Made by a program: the position numbers and the translations under genes | DNA from: Woeseiaceae bacterium | Lineage (GTDB): Bacteria > Pseudomonadota > Gammaproteobacteria > Steroidobacterales > Woeseiaceae | Reading direction: 5' to 3' | Length of the DNA: 64,000 nucleotides | NCBI GenBank assembly: GCA_013042375.1 | Contig: JABDQH010000094.1 | Span: 19,573 to 83,572 of the forward strand | Notes under the pieces: model-generated | The model's input: the letters and a program-made list of their open reading frames with translations, nothing else | Told to the model about the DNA's origin: nothing | The model's database searches: none | Shown here: piece by piece, positions 37,523 to 46,463 of the stretch | How the letters are laid out: each line of letters starts with the position of its first letter | Position numbering within the stretch: position 1 is the stretch's first letter

Positions 37523-38131
37523 CTAGTCGCTCCTGTTCGCCTGGACGAGCATATAGCGGACCTTGCCCGCCGTCTTGTTCTTCTCTGTCTGCCAGCCGCC
37601 CGGCAACTCCGGTTCGGCCTCCTTGCGGTCGAGCTCGAGGTAGACGCGTGCATCGTCAGCGAGCAACCGCGTCCCGGCCAACAGTCTACACGTTTCCTCG
37701 AGCAGGCCGGCCGCGTAGGGCGGATCGAGAAAGACGATGTCGAAGGGAGCTCCGGGCGCACTGCGCAGGTAGTCCAGCGCGTCGGCGCGGATGGTCTCTG
37801 CTGTGGGAGGGCCTTCAAGCGCTCCCACAAGAATGTCGATGTTCTTCTCGAGCTGCCGGGCGGCGACCGCGGACTTCTCGACGAACACGACGGAGGCGGC
37901 GCCGCGCGACAGTGCCTCGAGGCCGAGCGCACCCGTGCCGGCGAAGAGGTCGAGGCAGCGTGCCCCTGTGATGCGTGGTGCGAGCCAGTTGAACAGCGTC
38001 TCGCGTACGCGTTCGGCGGTCGGTCGCAGGCCTTCGACATCGGCAATATCCAAAAGGCGACTGCGCCAGTTTCCGGCTACAATACGCAGCCTTCCGGCCC
38101 TGGATGCACGCTGTTTGTTTCGTCTCACCAT
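37523..38131 (-). CDS. rsmD: 16S rRNA (guanine966-N2)-methyltransferase RsmD, with a REP-encoded insertion
   Basis: 202 residues from ATG 38131 (MVRRNKQRASRAGRLRIVAG). The SAM site is CLDLFAGTGALGLEALSRGA, and the catalytic motif is VFLDPPYAAGLL. Between the ARQLEKNIDI helix and TIRADALDYL, the segment LVGALEGPPTAE is encoded by a shortened REP-like element read in frame (37803-37828). The element is 26 bases, within a loop between core strands, so the protein is probably functional. Divergent from ftsY. Confidence 0.93.
   Translation of the reverse strand: MVRRNKQRASRAGRLRIVAGNWRSRLLDIADVEGLRPTAERVRETLFNWLAPRITGARCLDLFAGTGALGLEALSRGAASVVFVEKSAVAARQLEKNIDILVGALEGPPTAETIRADALDYLRSAPGAPFDIVFLDPPYAAGLLEETCRLLAGTRLLADDARVYLELDRKEAEPELPGGWQTEKNKTAGKVRYMLVQANRSD
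37803..37828. repeat. REP-like element 6 inside rsmD
   Basis: GTGGGAGGGCCTTCAAGCGCTCCCAC: both terminal arms of the intergenic REP family with an internal deletion, located within the rsmD coding sequence without breaking the frame. Confidence 0.75.
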
Positions 38132-38167
38132 CGCGTCCTGCCTTCGAGAATTAGGAATCGTAATCGC

Positions 38168-39112
38168 ATGTTTGGCAAAAAGGAAAAGCCCGAGAAGAAA
38201 AAAGGCTTCGTCAAACGACTGCGTGCGCGCCTCAACCGCGGCGACAGCTGGCTCACCTATGACCTCGCGAACCTCGCACCGGGCGGCAAGATCGACGAGA
38301 ACACGCTCGAGGAGCTCGAGAGCCTGCTCGTCATGGCCGACGTCGGCGTCGATACGACCGAACGCATTATCACCGACCTGCAGAAACGGCTCGCGCGCAA
38401 GGAACTGGGGGACGTCGACGCGTTGCGACGCGGCCTGCGCGATGACGTCGAAAAGATCCTCACACCGGTGGAGCAGCCGCTGGTCATTGACAAGCGGGAA
38501 GGGCCTTTCGTTATCCTCATGATTGGCGTCAACGGTGCGGGCAAGACGACGACGATCGGCAAGCTCGCGCGTCGGTTCCGCGACCAGGGTCTCTCGGTCA
38601 TGCTGGCGGCCGGGGACACGTTTCGCGCAGCCGCCGTTGAACAGCTGCAGGCCTGGGGTGAGCGCAATGACGTGCCGGTCATCGCGCAACAGGCGGGCGC
38701 CGATCCCGCCGCCGTGATCTTCGATGCCATGGAAGCGGCCAAGGCGCGCGGCATCGATGTCCTGCTCGCCGATACGGCCGGGCGCCTGCAGAGCCAGGCC
38801 GGTCTCATGGATGAACTGGCGAAGGTCAGGCGCGTCATCGGGCGGCACGACGAGACGGCGCCGCACGAGGTTATGCTCGTGCTCGACGCGAGCCAGGGGC
38901 AGAACGCGCTCGTCCAGGCCGAGAAGTTTCACGAGGCCCTCGGACTGACCGGCATCGCGGTCACCAAGCTTGACGGCAGCGCCAAGGGCGGCATTTTGCT
39001 CGCGATAGCGGATCGCCTCGGTGTGCCGGTGCGCTTCATCGGCATCGGCGAGGCGGCCGAAGATATGCAACCGTTTTCGGCCAGCGAGTTCGCGGAAGCA
39101 CTGCTCGGATGA
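38168..39112 (+). CDS. ftsY: Signal recognition particle receptor FtsY
   Basis: 314 residues from ATG 38168 (MFGKKEKPEKKKGF). NG domain with GVNGAGKTTTIGKLA, DTAGRLQSQ and TKLDGSAKGG. The acidic A domain of enterobacterial FtsY is essentially missing, leaving only a basic stretch that may bind the membrane. It docks SRP-ribosome complexes at the inner membrane. It overlaps ftsE by 4 bases. Confidence 0.97.
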   Translation: MFGKKEKPEKKKGFVKRLRARLNRGDSWLTYDLANLAPGGKIDENTLEELESLLVMADVGVDTTERIITDLQKRLARKELGDVDALRRGLRDDVEKILTPVEQPLVIDKREGPFVILMIGVNGAGKTTTIGKLARRFRDQGLSVMLAAGDTFRAAAVEQLQAWGERNDVPVIAQQAGADPAAVIFDAMEAAKARGIDVLLADTAGRLQSQAGLMDELAKVRRVIGRHDETAPHEVMLVLDASQGQNALVQAEKFHEALGLTGIAVTKLDGSAKGGILLAIADRLGVPVRFIGIGEAAEDMQPFSASEFAEALLG

Positions 39113-39795
39113 TCCAGCTCGACAACGTGACGAAACGCTTCCCCGGGGGCCAGGAGGCACTGTCAGGCTTGAGCCTCTCGATCGATTCGGGCGAGATGGT
39201 TTTCGTGACCGGGCATTCGGGTGCGGGCAAGAGCACGCTACTGCGCCTGATTGCGTTGATCGAGCGTCCTACCAGCGGGCAGGTCATCGTCAATGGCCAG
39301 AACACGCGCCGCGTCAAGCGCCGGCGCATCCCGAAGTACCGGCGGCACATCGGCATGGTGTTCCAGGACCACAAGCTGCTCGACGATCGTCCCGTCTTCG
39401 ACAACGTCGCGCTGCCGCTGATCATCTCAGGTGTAGGTCGTCGCGATGCCGCCCGCAAGGTCCGCGCCGCGCTCGACCAGGTCGGCCTGCTGCACAAGGA
39501 AAAGCAAAATCCCGAGACCCTGTCGGCCGGCGAGCAGCAACGCGTCGGCATTGCGCGCGCGATTGTCACGCGCCCCAGGTTGTTGATTGCCGACGAGCCG
39601 ACGGGCAACCTCGATCCGGACCTGTCGCTCGAGGTGATGCGCATTTTCCGTCGTTTCAACGAGGTCGGCGTGACCCTGTTGATCGCGAGTCACGACATCG
39701 CCCTCATCGACAAGCTGGGCTGCCGGCGCATCGAACTCGACGAGGGGCGCCTGCGGAACGGCTACAAGGACGACGACGAATGGCTGCCTGGCTGA
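39109..39795 (+). CDS. ftsE: Cell-division ABC ATPase FtsE
   Basis: 228 residues: Walker A GHSGAGKST, signature LSAGEQQR, Walker B LLIADEPTGNLD, H-loop ASHD. With FtsX it controls periplasmic peptidoglycan hydrolases at the septum. Overlaps ftsX by 16 bases. Confidence 0.97.
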   Translation: MIQLDNVTKRFPGGQEALSGLSLSIDSGEMVFVTGHSGAGKSTLLRLIALIERPTSGQVIVNGQNTRRVKRRRIPKYRRHIGMVFQDHKLLDDRPVFDNVALPLIISGVGRRDAARKVRAALDQVGLLHKEKQNPETLSAGEQQRVGIARAIVTRPRLLIADEPTGNLDPDLSLEVMRIFRRFNEVGVTLLIASHDIALIDKLGCRRIELDEGRLRNGYKDDDEWLPG

Positions 39796-40691
39796 CGGGG
39801 CACGCGAGTTCGTCGATTGGCGCGCTCGGCCGGATCGCGCGCCATCCGCTGTCGAGCTTCATGATTATCCTCGTGATCGCCGTGACGCTGGCACTGCCGG
39901 CCGCGATCAACCTCGTCGTCAAAAATGCACGCACTCTGAGCGCCGGGTGGGACAACGCGCTGGACTTTGCCGTGTTCCTGAAGCTAACCGTCGCCGAAGA
40001 CGAGGCCGCGGCGCTGGGCCGGCTCCTCGAACAGCGCGCCGACATCGATGCGGTTCAGTTCGTCTCGTCGACGCAAGCGCTCATCGATTTTCGCGAGCAG
40101 TCGGGGTTCGGCGCGGCGCTCGACCAGCTGCCCGACAACCCGCTGCCCCACACACTCGTCGTGCGGCCGGGCCCCGGCAATACGAGCGCGTCGCTCGTGC
40201 TCTTGCAGGAAGAACTCGCCAACCTCCCCGAGGCAGAGTACGTACAGGTCGACACGGAGTGGGTGCAGCGATTCCACGCGATCCTCGACATCGTTCGCCA
40301 GGCGATTGCGATCGGCGCCGCGCTGCTCGGCATCGCGATAGTCGTCATCATCGGCAACACGATACGTCTCGACATCGAGAACCGCCGCGAGGAAATCGAG
40401 GTGACGAAACTCATCGGCGCCAGCAATGCATTCGTGCGGCGGCCCTTTCTTTGGTCCGGCTTCTGGTACGGATTGCTCGGTGGCCTGCTGGCGCTCGGGC
40501 TGGTCTGGTACGGGCTGTACCTGCTGGGAGGACCCGTCGCGCGACTCGCCGGGCTTTACCAGGGTAACGTCAGTATCACGTCGATGAGCCTCGTCGAGGC
40601 GGCAGCGGTCGTCGCCATCGGCGTCGTACTCGGGCTCGCCGGATCCTGGCTCACGACGGCCCGGCATATGCGCCGCATCGAACCGCGCTAA
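39780..40691 (+). CDS. ftsX: Cell-division membrane protein FtsX
   Basis: 303 residues from ATG 39780 (MAAWLTGHASSSIGAL); the track's upstream part is a shadow of ftsE. Four membrane helices (about 28-48, 175-195, 227-250, 275-295) and one periplasmic loop (about 50-165) for binding EnvC-type activators. NTIRLDIENRREEIEVTKLIGAS is the family signature. Confidence 0.95.
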   Translation: MAAWLTGHASSSIGALGRIARHPLSSFMIILVIAVTLALPAAINLVVKNARTLSAGWDNALDFAVFLKLTVAEDEAAALGRLLEQRADIDAVQFVSSTQALIDFREQSGFGAALDQLPDNPLPHTLVVRPGPGNTSASLVLLQEELANLPEAEYVQVDTEWVQRFHAILDIVRQAIAIGAALLGIAIVVIIGNTIRLDIENRREEIEVTKLIGASNAFVRRPFLWSGFWYGLLGGLLALGLVWYGLYLLGGPVARLAGLYQGNVSITSMSLVEAAAVVAIGVVLGLAGSWLTTARHMRRIEPR

Positions 40692-41281
40692 GCCACTCGG
40701 CTGCGCAACCCGTTCAGCACCCCGTCGACGATCGCATCGAGGCTGGCGCGATCGGGCCGGCTCTTGCACATGACGCGCAGGCCCCACAGGTTGTTGAGGA
40801 CGAAAGATGCGAGCTGGTTGGCATCGCGCGCCGTGTGAATGTCGCCCTCGGCCTGGGCGTCCTTGACGAGCCATACGAACGCCTTGCGCAGCTGAGCATT
40901 GTAGGCGCGTAGCTTATCCGCTATCTCGTCATCGTGCGTCGACAGCTCGAGTAACGCATTGACGGTCAGGCAGCCGCGCTCGGCTCGCCCGGCGGCGGCG
41001 TCGTCGACGATCTGGCGCAGGAGGCCCTCCACCTTGTGGATGGAACGGCCCGGCGCATCGCGCAGTCCGTTGACCCGGGCAATGAAGCGCCGGTTGTAGC
41101 GGTCGATGACCTCGACGAACAGGCCTTTCTTGTTGCCGAAGGCCGCGTACAGGCTGCCGGGCTGCAGCCCGGTCGCCGAAACGAGGTCGCCGATCGAGGT
41201 CTTGCCATAGCCGCGGTCCCAGAAGACCGCCGTCGCCTCGGCAATCACGGCGTCGCGATCGTATTCAGCATGTCGTGCCAT
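40688..41281 (-). CDS. TetR/AcrR-family transcriptional repressor
   Basis: 197 residues. The HTH is TSIGDLVSATGLQPGSLYAAFGNKKGLF (about 28-55), and the ligand domain includes GCLTVNALLEL. Two near-identical 16-base palindromes lie just upstream, so it is autoregulated. The divergent neighbour is rpoH, about 200 bases away, but no efflux or redox gene is adjacent on its side, so the ligand is unknown. The 3' end overlaps ftsX. Confidence 0.9.
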   Translation of the reverse strand: MARHAEYDRDAVIAEATAVFWDRGYGKTSIGDLVSATGLQPGSLYAAFGNKKGLFVEVIDRYNRRFIARVNGLRDAPGRSIHKVEGLLRQIVDDAAAGRAERGCLTVNALLELSTHDDEIADKLRAYNAQLRKAFVWLVKDAQAEGDIHTARDANQLASFVLNNLWGLRVMCKSRPDRASLDAIVDGVLNGLRSRVA

Positions 41282-41300
41282 GGTGCTATTGTAGGGATAC

Positions 41301-41316
41301 TTGAATTATTATTCAA
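41301..41316. promoter_or_regulatory. TetR operator site 1
   Basis: Perfect palindrome TTGAAT-TATT-ATTCAA, 20 bases before the TetR gene start. Confidence 0.7.
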
Positions 41317-41328
41317 CAATGTGTAATA

Positions 41329-41344
41329 TTGAATAGTTGTTCAA
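41329..41344. promoter_or_regulatory. TetR operator site 2
   Basis: TTGAAT-AGTT-GTTCAA, one mismatch from site 1, with centres 28 bases apart. Confidence 0.65.
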
Positions 41345-41433
41345 GAAAGAAGCGGCAGTTGCGCGATGTTCGGCCGCCGGCCGACGCCGCCAGGCCGCGC
41401 GAGGGGCCTGTCCTGAGGAACTTGCACAACGCG

Positions 41434-41460
41434 TTAGCACTCCACATACGCGAGTGCTAA
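41434..41460 (+). promoter_or_regulatory. CIRCE element (HrcA operator) in the rpoH leader
   Basis: TTAGCACTC-N9-GAGTGCTAA is a perfect CIRCE inverted repeat, 30 bases before the rpoH ATG. HrcA binding here would repress rpoH at normal temperature and release it when GroEL is titrated by unfolded protein. A possible -35 TTGCAC lies at 41422-41427; the -10 would fall inside the element. Confidence 0.93.
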
Positions 41461-41490
41461 GATTTGGAACCAGTTTTGAGGAGGGAGTAG

Positions 41491-42354
<864 letters not shown>

Positions 42355-42361
42355 GCCGCGC

Positions 42362-42610
42362 CTACTCGTAGGTCCGCCGCCCGAACCGAATCCACCCGCC
42401 GTCCTCGATACCCAGGGGATCGTGGTGCGTCCAGTGCACGAGCCCCCCCAGGTCGTTCCATTCGTACATGCCGCGCACGACGACGCGATCCCCGAGACCG
42501 ACGGGGACGCGGCTCGCGAGATCGAGGTTGTGCGCGATCAGCAGGGTCTGGCGATCGCCGATATCGACGATGAATCGCTGGTGTCGCGAGTCGTCGTTGT
42601 CGTCATGCAA
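42362..42610 (-). CDS. DUF3465 family protein with unresolved 5' end
   Basis: The 82-residue track ORF from TTG 42610 covers SRHQRFIVDIGDRQTLLIAHNLDLA and WNDLGGLVHWTHHDPLG, the DUF3465 core. The same frame stays open upstream to 42685 and encodes GRWIEVTGFVRRLL, which belongs to the domain, yet that stretch contains no ATG, GTG or TTG. Family members normally also have a signal peptide. The gene is therefore either 5'-truncated beside ompA or uses a rare start such as ATA or ATC. Function unknown. Confidence 0.7.
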   Translation of the reverse strand: MHDDNDDSRHQRFIVDIGDRQTLLIAHNLDLASRVPVGLGDRVVVRGMYEWNDLGGLVHWTHHDPLGIEDGGWIRFGRRTYE

Positions 42611-42674
42611 AAGGCGGCGGACGAAGCCCGTGACTTCGATCCACCGCCCGTCATCGCGCTTTTCGAACTTTATG

Positions 42675-43352
42675 CTAGCTCGCCGTTATCGGCACCATCG
42701 TGATCTCGACGCGACGGTTGGCCTGGCGGCCATCCGGCGTGCCGTTATCGGCGACCGGCCGAAGCTCGCCCATTCCCAAGGTAATAATGCGCTGGGAAAT
42801 GACGCCCTGTGCGTTCAGGTACCTGGCGACCGATGCGGCACGGCGCTCCGACAAGGACTGGTTGTAGTCTTCCGAACCGGTACTGTCGGTGTGGCCGGCG
42901 ACCTCGACGACCGTCTTGTCGTACTCACCCAGCACCTTGCCGACCGAGTTGAGGACGTCGAAGAACGCAGGACTCAGGTCCGCGCTGTCAGTGGCGAACG
43001 TGACGTTGCCCGGCATGTTGAGCGTGATGTTGTCGCCCATGCGCGCAACGCTCACGCCCGTACCCTCGAGTTCGGCACGCAATGCGGCTTCCTGGCGATC
43101 CTGGTAGGCGCCGACGGCGCCGCCCGCAAGTGCGCCGATGCCGGCACCGATGAGTGCCCGCTGGCGACGCTCGACGGCATCGTCACCCGATATAAGACCC
43201 ACGACGGCACCGATGCCGGCGCCGATGAGTGCACCCTTGGTGGTCTGGCTGGTCCCCTCTTCACGTGTATACGGATCCAGCGTTTGACAGCCGCTGACGA
43301 AAACCGTCGCCGTCGCCAGCGCGACAACGAGCTTCGTTGCTTTATTGTTCAT
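42675..43352 (-). CDS. OmpA-family lipoprotein with glycine-zipper domain (YiaD-like)
   Basis: 225 residues: lipobox VSGC, glycine-zipper repeats (GALIGAGIGAVVGLISG and ALIGAGIGALAGGAVGA, about 40-80), then an OmpA peptidoglycan-binding domain (VEVAGHTDSTGSEDYNQSLSERRAASVARYL). It should link the outer membrane to the cell wall. Confidence 0.92.
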   Translation of the reverse strand: MNNKATKLVVALATATVFVSGCQTLDPYTREEGTSQTTKGALIGAGIGAVVGLISGDDAVERRQRALIGAGIGALAGGAVGAYQDRQEAALRAELEGTGVSVARMGDNITLNMPGNVTFATDSADLSPAFFDVLNSVGKVLGEYDKTVVEVAGHTDSTGSEDYNQSLSERRAASVARYLNAQGVISQRIITLGMGELRPVADNGTPDGRQANRRVEITMVPITAS

Positions 43353-43440
43353 GGATTGCCCTCTTGCTTGCGAAGATAAAGGCGCATTTTACGCCCTGCC
43401 AGCCTGAACCGAGCCTTAATATGCGGGTAAACTGTGACGC

Positions 43441-43908
43441 ATGCCCGATAACGACAACTGGCTGCAACGCTATGAGGCAAGCCACCAGGGCCTCATGAAC
43501 CCGGTCGTGTACTGGGCAGCCGTGCCGATGATCGTGGTGGGCACCGTGGGCCTGCTCTGGTATCTCCCGGTACCCGCCGAATTCTTCGAGATTTCCCCAC
43601 TGCTCAACTGGGGCAGCGCGTTCCTGATGGCGACCGCCATCTACTATTTCGTCATATCCGTGCCGCTGGCCATCGGCATGCTGCCGTTCCTGCTCGGACT
43701 CGCAGCCATCCAGGTCTGGCTGTCGGAGTCGGCCTGGCCGCAGCTCGGCGTTGCGACAGGCCTGCTCGTCGCGGGCGCGGTCGGCCTGTGGCTGGGCCGG
43801 CGCGGGCCGGGCAGCCTGCGCGGCGTGCTCGAGGATTTCCAGCTCATGATGATCGGGCCGGTGTGGCTGCTCTCGGTCATGTACCGACGCCTGAGGATTC
43901 CGTACTAG
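43441..43908 (+). CDS. Mpo1/DUF962-like membrane protein
   Basis: 155 residues with about four membrane helices. The start WLQRYEASHQGLMNPVVYWAAVP resembles the DUF962/Mpo1 motif YxxSHxNPxNxxxHxxxVP. The first His is kept, but the second conserved His is Tyr (VVYWAAVP), so dioxygenase-type metal binding may be lost. The rest (VLEDFQLMMIGPVWLLSVMYRRLRI) fits the family's C-terminus. Confidence 0.65.
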   Translation: MPDNDNWLQRYEASHQGLMNPVVYWAAVPMIVVGTVGLLWYLPVPAEFFEISPLLNWGSAFLMATAIYYFVISVPLAIGMLPFLLGLAAIQVWLSESAWPQLGVATGLLVAGAVGLWLGRRGPGSLRGVLEDFQLMMIGPVWLLSVMYRRLRIPY

Positions 43909-43975
43909 CGCCTAGTGCAAGTCGGCCCAATCGGCACTAGAATCAACGCCCCTCACCCTAGCCAGGACCGCCGCC

Positions 43976-45148
43976 GTGAGCGCCAACGCACTCGATCCGC
44001 TCGACCTCTACGACATTCGCTCCGAGCTCTCCGAAGAAGAACTCATGGTCAGGGACACGGTCGGCCGCTTCGTCGACGACCAGGTCATCCCCGTGATGCG
44101 CGAAGCGTTCGAGAAGCATGAGTTCCCGGCACACCTCGTCGCCGAGGTCGCCGGGCTCGGTCTGCTCGGCAGCTCGATCGAGGGCTATGACTGTGCGGGC
44201 ATGAACAGCGTCAGCTACGGACTCATTTGCCAGGAACTCGAACGCGGTGACTCGGGGCTCCGCAGTTTCGTCTCGGTGCAGTCGAGTCTCGTCATGTTCC
44301 CGATTCATGCCTACGGTTCGGACGAACAAAAAGACCGCTGGCTGCCGGCCATGGCCCGCGGCGAGGCGATCGGCTGCTTCGGCCTGACCGAACCTCACGG
44401 TGGCTCCGACCCGGGCAACATGAAGACGCACGCCAGGCGCGACGGCGGCGACTGGATCCTGAACGGCTCCAAGATGTGGATCACGAACGCCACGATCGCG
44501 GACGCCGCCGTCGTATGGGCGCGTACCGACGAAGGCATCAAGGGCTTCATCGTCGAGAAAGGCATGCCCGGCTTCGAGGCACAGGAGATCGAAAACAAGT
44601 TTTCGTTGCGCGCATCGATCACAGGCGCGCTGTTCTTCGACAACGTGCGCGTGCCGCAGGAGAACGTCCTGCCGGGCGTGTCCTCGCTCAAGGGCCCTTT
44701 GAGCTGCCTGACCCAGGCGCGCTACGGCATTACGTGGGGCGTCATCGGCGCCGCCCAGGCCTGCCTCAGCGAGGCACTCGACTACGCGCAGGATCGCGTC
44801 CTGTTCGGCAAACCGATCTCGCACACACAGACGATCCAGGTGCGCCTCGCCGACATGGCGCGTCGCATCACGTCGGCGCAGCTCCTGTCGCTGCGCCTCG
44901 GCCGACTCAAGGACGCGGGCAAGCTCAATCCGACGCAGGTGTCGCTGGCCAAGTGGAACAACTGCCGCGCCGCCCTCGACATCGCCCGCGACGCGCGCGA
45001 CATCCTCGGTGGCGCGGGCATCAGTGCCGAGTACGTCCCGGTCCGCCACATGCTCAATCTCGAGAGCGTCATCACCTACGAAGGCACGGAGACGGTTCAC
45101 CAGCTCGTCGTCGGCAAGGAGCTGACGGGCGTGAATGCCTTCGGCTAG
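43976..45148 (+). CDS. gcdH: Glutaryl-CoA dehydrogenase (acyl-CoA dehydrogenase family)
   Basis: 390 residues from GTG 43976. Motifs: LRSFVSVQSSLVMFPIHAYG, FGLTEPHGGSDPGNM (FAD), NLESVITYEGTETVH with the catalytic Glu, and a C-terminus close to GCDH proteins. It oxidises and decarboxylates glutaryl-CoA to crotonyl-CoA in lysine/tryptophan/aromatic catabolism and passes electrons to ETF. The gene stands alone and overlaps dinF-like by 14 bases. Confidence 0.9.
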   Translation: MSANALDPLDLYDIRSELSEEELMVRDTVGRFVDDQVIPVMREAFEKHEFPAHLVAEVAGLGLLGSSIEGYDCAGMNSVSYGLICQELERGDSGLRSFVSVQSSLVMFPIHAYGSDEQKDRWLPAMARGEAIGCFGLTEPHGGSDPGNMKTHARRDGGDWILNGSKMWITNATIADAAVVWARTDEGIKGFIVEKGMPGFEAQEIENKFSLRASITGALFFDNVRVPQENVLPGVSSLKGPLSCLTQARYGITWGVIGAAQACLSEALDYAQDRVLFGKPISHTQTIQVRLADMARRITSAQLLSLRLGRLKDAGKLNPTQVSLAKWNNCRAALDIARDARDILGGAGISAEYVPVRHMLNLESVITYEGTETVHQLVVGKELTGVNAFG

Positions 45149-46463
45149 TCGCAGGATGTGGCGCATCGCTGCGCCGATGATCCTGTCCAATATATCCGTG
45201 CCGCTGCTCGGCATGGTCGACACAGGCGTCGTGGGCCACCTCGAAAGCCCGGTCTACCTCGGCGCCGTGGCGATCGGCGGCATGATATTCACGTTCCTGT
45301 ACATCGGCATGAACTTCCTGCGCATGGGCACGACGGGCATCGCAGCGCAGTGTTACGGCGCCGCCGATTACGACGGACTGCGCGTTGCGCTGGGGCAGGC
45401 CCTGGTCGTCGCCATGTTCATTGCGCTCGCTATCCTGGTGCTGCAAGTGCCGCTCGCCCGTATCGGGCTCGATCTCCTCGGCGGCGAAGCCGACGTGCGC
45501 GAACATGCGGCCACCTACGTCGCCATACGTGTGTGGAGCGCGCCGGGTACACTCGCCAACTACGCACTGATCGGCTGGTTCCTCGGCCTGCAGAACGCGC
45601 GCCTGCCGCTGGCGATCTTCCTCACGATTAACATCACCAACATCGTGCTCGACCTGGTGTTTGTTCTCGTACTCGGTATGCACGTCGACGGCGTCGCGCT
45701 GGCGTCGGTCATCGCCGAGTATGCGGGCCTGGCCGTGGGTGTGAGCTTCGCGGTCAGGATGTTGCGGCGACACGAAGGTCACTGGCCACTCGCCCGGCTC
45801 ACCCGGTTCAGCGCCTACCGTGCCTTCTTCTCCGTCAACAGCAACCTGTTCGTGAGGACAATGGCGCTGATGTTCGCGTTTGCATTCGTGACGGCACAGG
45901 GCGCGAGACTCGGCCCCGTGATTCTCGCCGCCAACGCCGTACTCATGAATTTCCAGAACCTAACGTCGCTGGGCCTCGACGGCTTCGCGCACGCCGCCGA
46001 GGCCATGGTCGGCAAGGCCGTCGGCGCGAAAGACAAGGCTGAGCTCTCCGCCACCGTGCGGCTGACGCTGCGCTGGTCACTCATCTTCGCCGCCGGGTAC
46101 ACGCTCGTCTATCTCGGCGCCGGCGTCTCGATCATCCACCTGCTGACCGACCTGCCCGACGTACGCGCAACCGCCACAGCTTATCTCCCGTGGTTGATCG
46201 CCGCGCCATTGATCTCGGCCTGGTGTTTCCTCTACGACGGCGTCTACGTCGGCATGACGATGGCACGACAGATGCGCAACATCATGCTGTTCTCGACGTT
46301 CGTGGTCTTCGTTCCGACCTGGTTCCTGTCACAGCCTCTCGGCAACCACGGTCTGTGGTTGGCGCTCATGCTGTTCTTCGCGTCACGCGGTATCGGCATG
46401 CACCTTGGATATCGCAAGGCGATGCGCAGCGGACCGGGCCCACAGGTAACCCACCACGCCTGA
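45135..46463 (+). CDS. dinF: MATE-family efflux transporter, DinF-like
   Basis: 442 residues, 12 membrane helices. The start RRMWRIAAPMILSNISVPLLGMVDTGVVGHLESPVYLGAVAIG is the DinF subfamily signature. Cation/drug antiporter in the inner membrane. ATG 45135 lies inside the end of gcdH; ATG 45156 is an alternative. The final 81 bases overlap the convergent second MATE gene. Confidence 0.9.
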   Translation: MPSASRRMWRIAAPMILSNISVPLLGMVDTGVVGHLESPVYLGAVAIGGMIFTFLYIGMNFLRMGTTGIAAQCYGAADYDGLRVALGQALVVAMFIALAILVLQVPLARIGLDLLGGEADVREHAATYVAIRVWSAPGTLANYALIGWFLGLQNARLPLAIFLTINITNIVLDLVFVLVLGMHVDGVALASVIAEYAGLAVGVSFAVRMLRRHEGHWPLARLTRFSAYRAFFSVNSNLFVRTMALMFAFAFVTAQGARLGPVILAANAVLMNFQNLTSLGLDGFAHAAEAMVGKAVGAKDKAELSATVRLTLRWSLIFAAGYTLVYLGAGVSIIHLLTDLPDVRATATAYLPWLIAAPLISAWCFLYDGVYVGMTMARQMRNIMLFSTFVVFVPTWFLSQPLGNHGLWLALMLFFASRGIGMHLGYRKAMRSGPGPQVTHHA

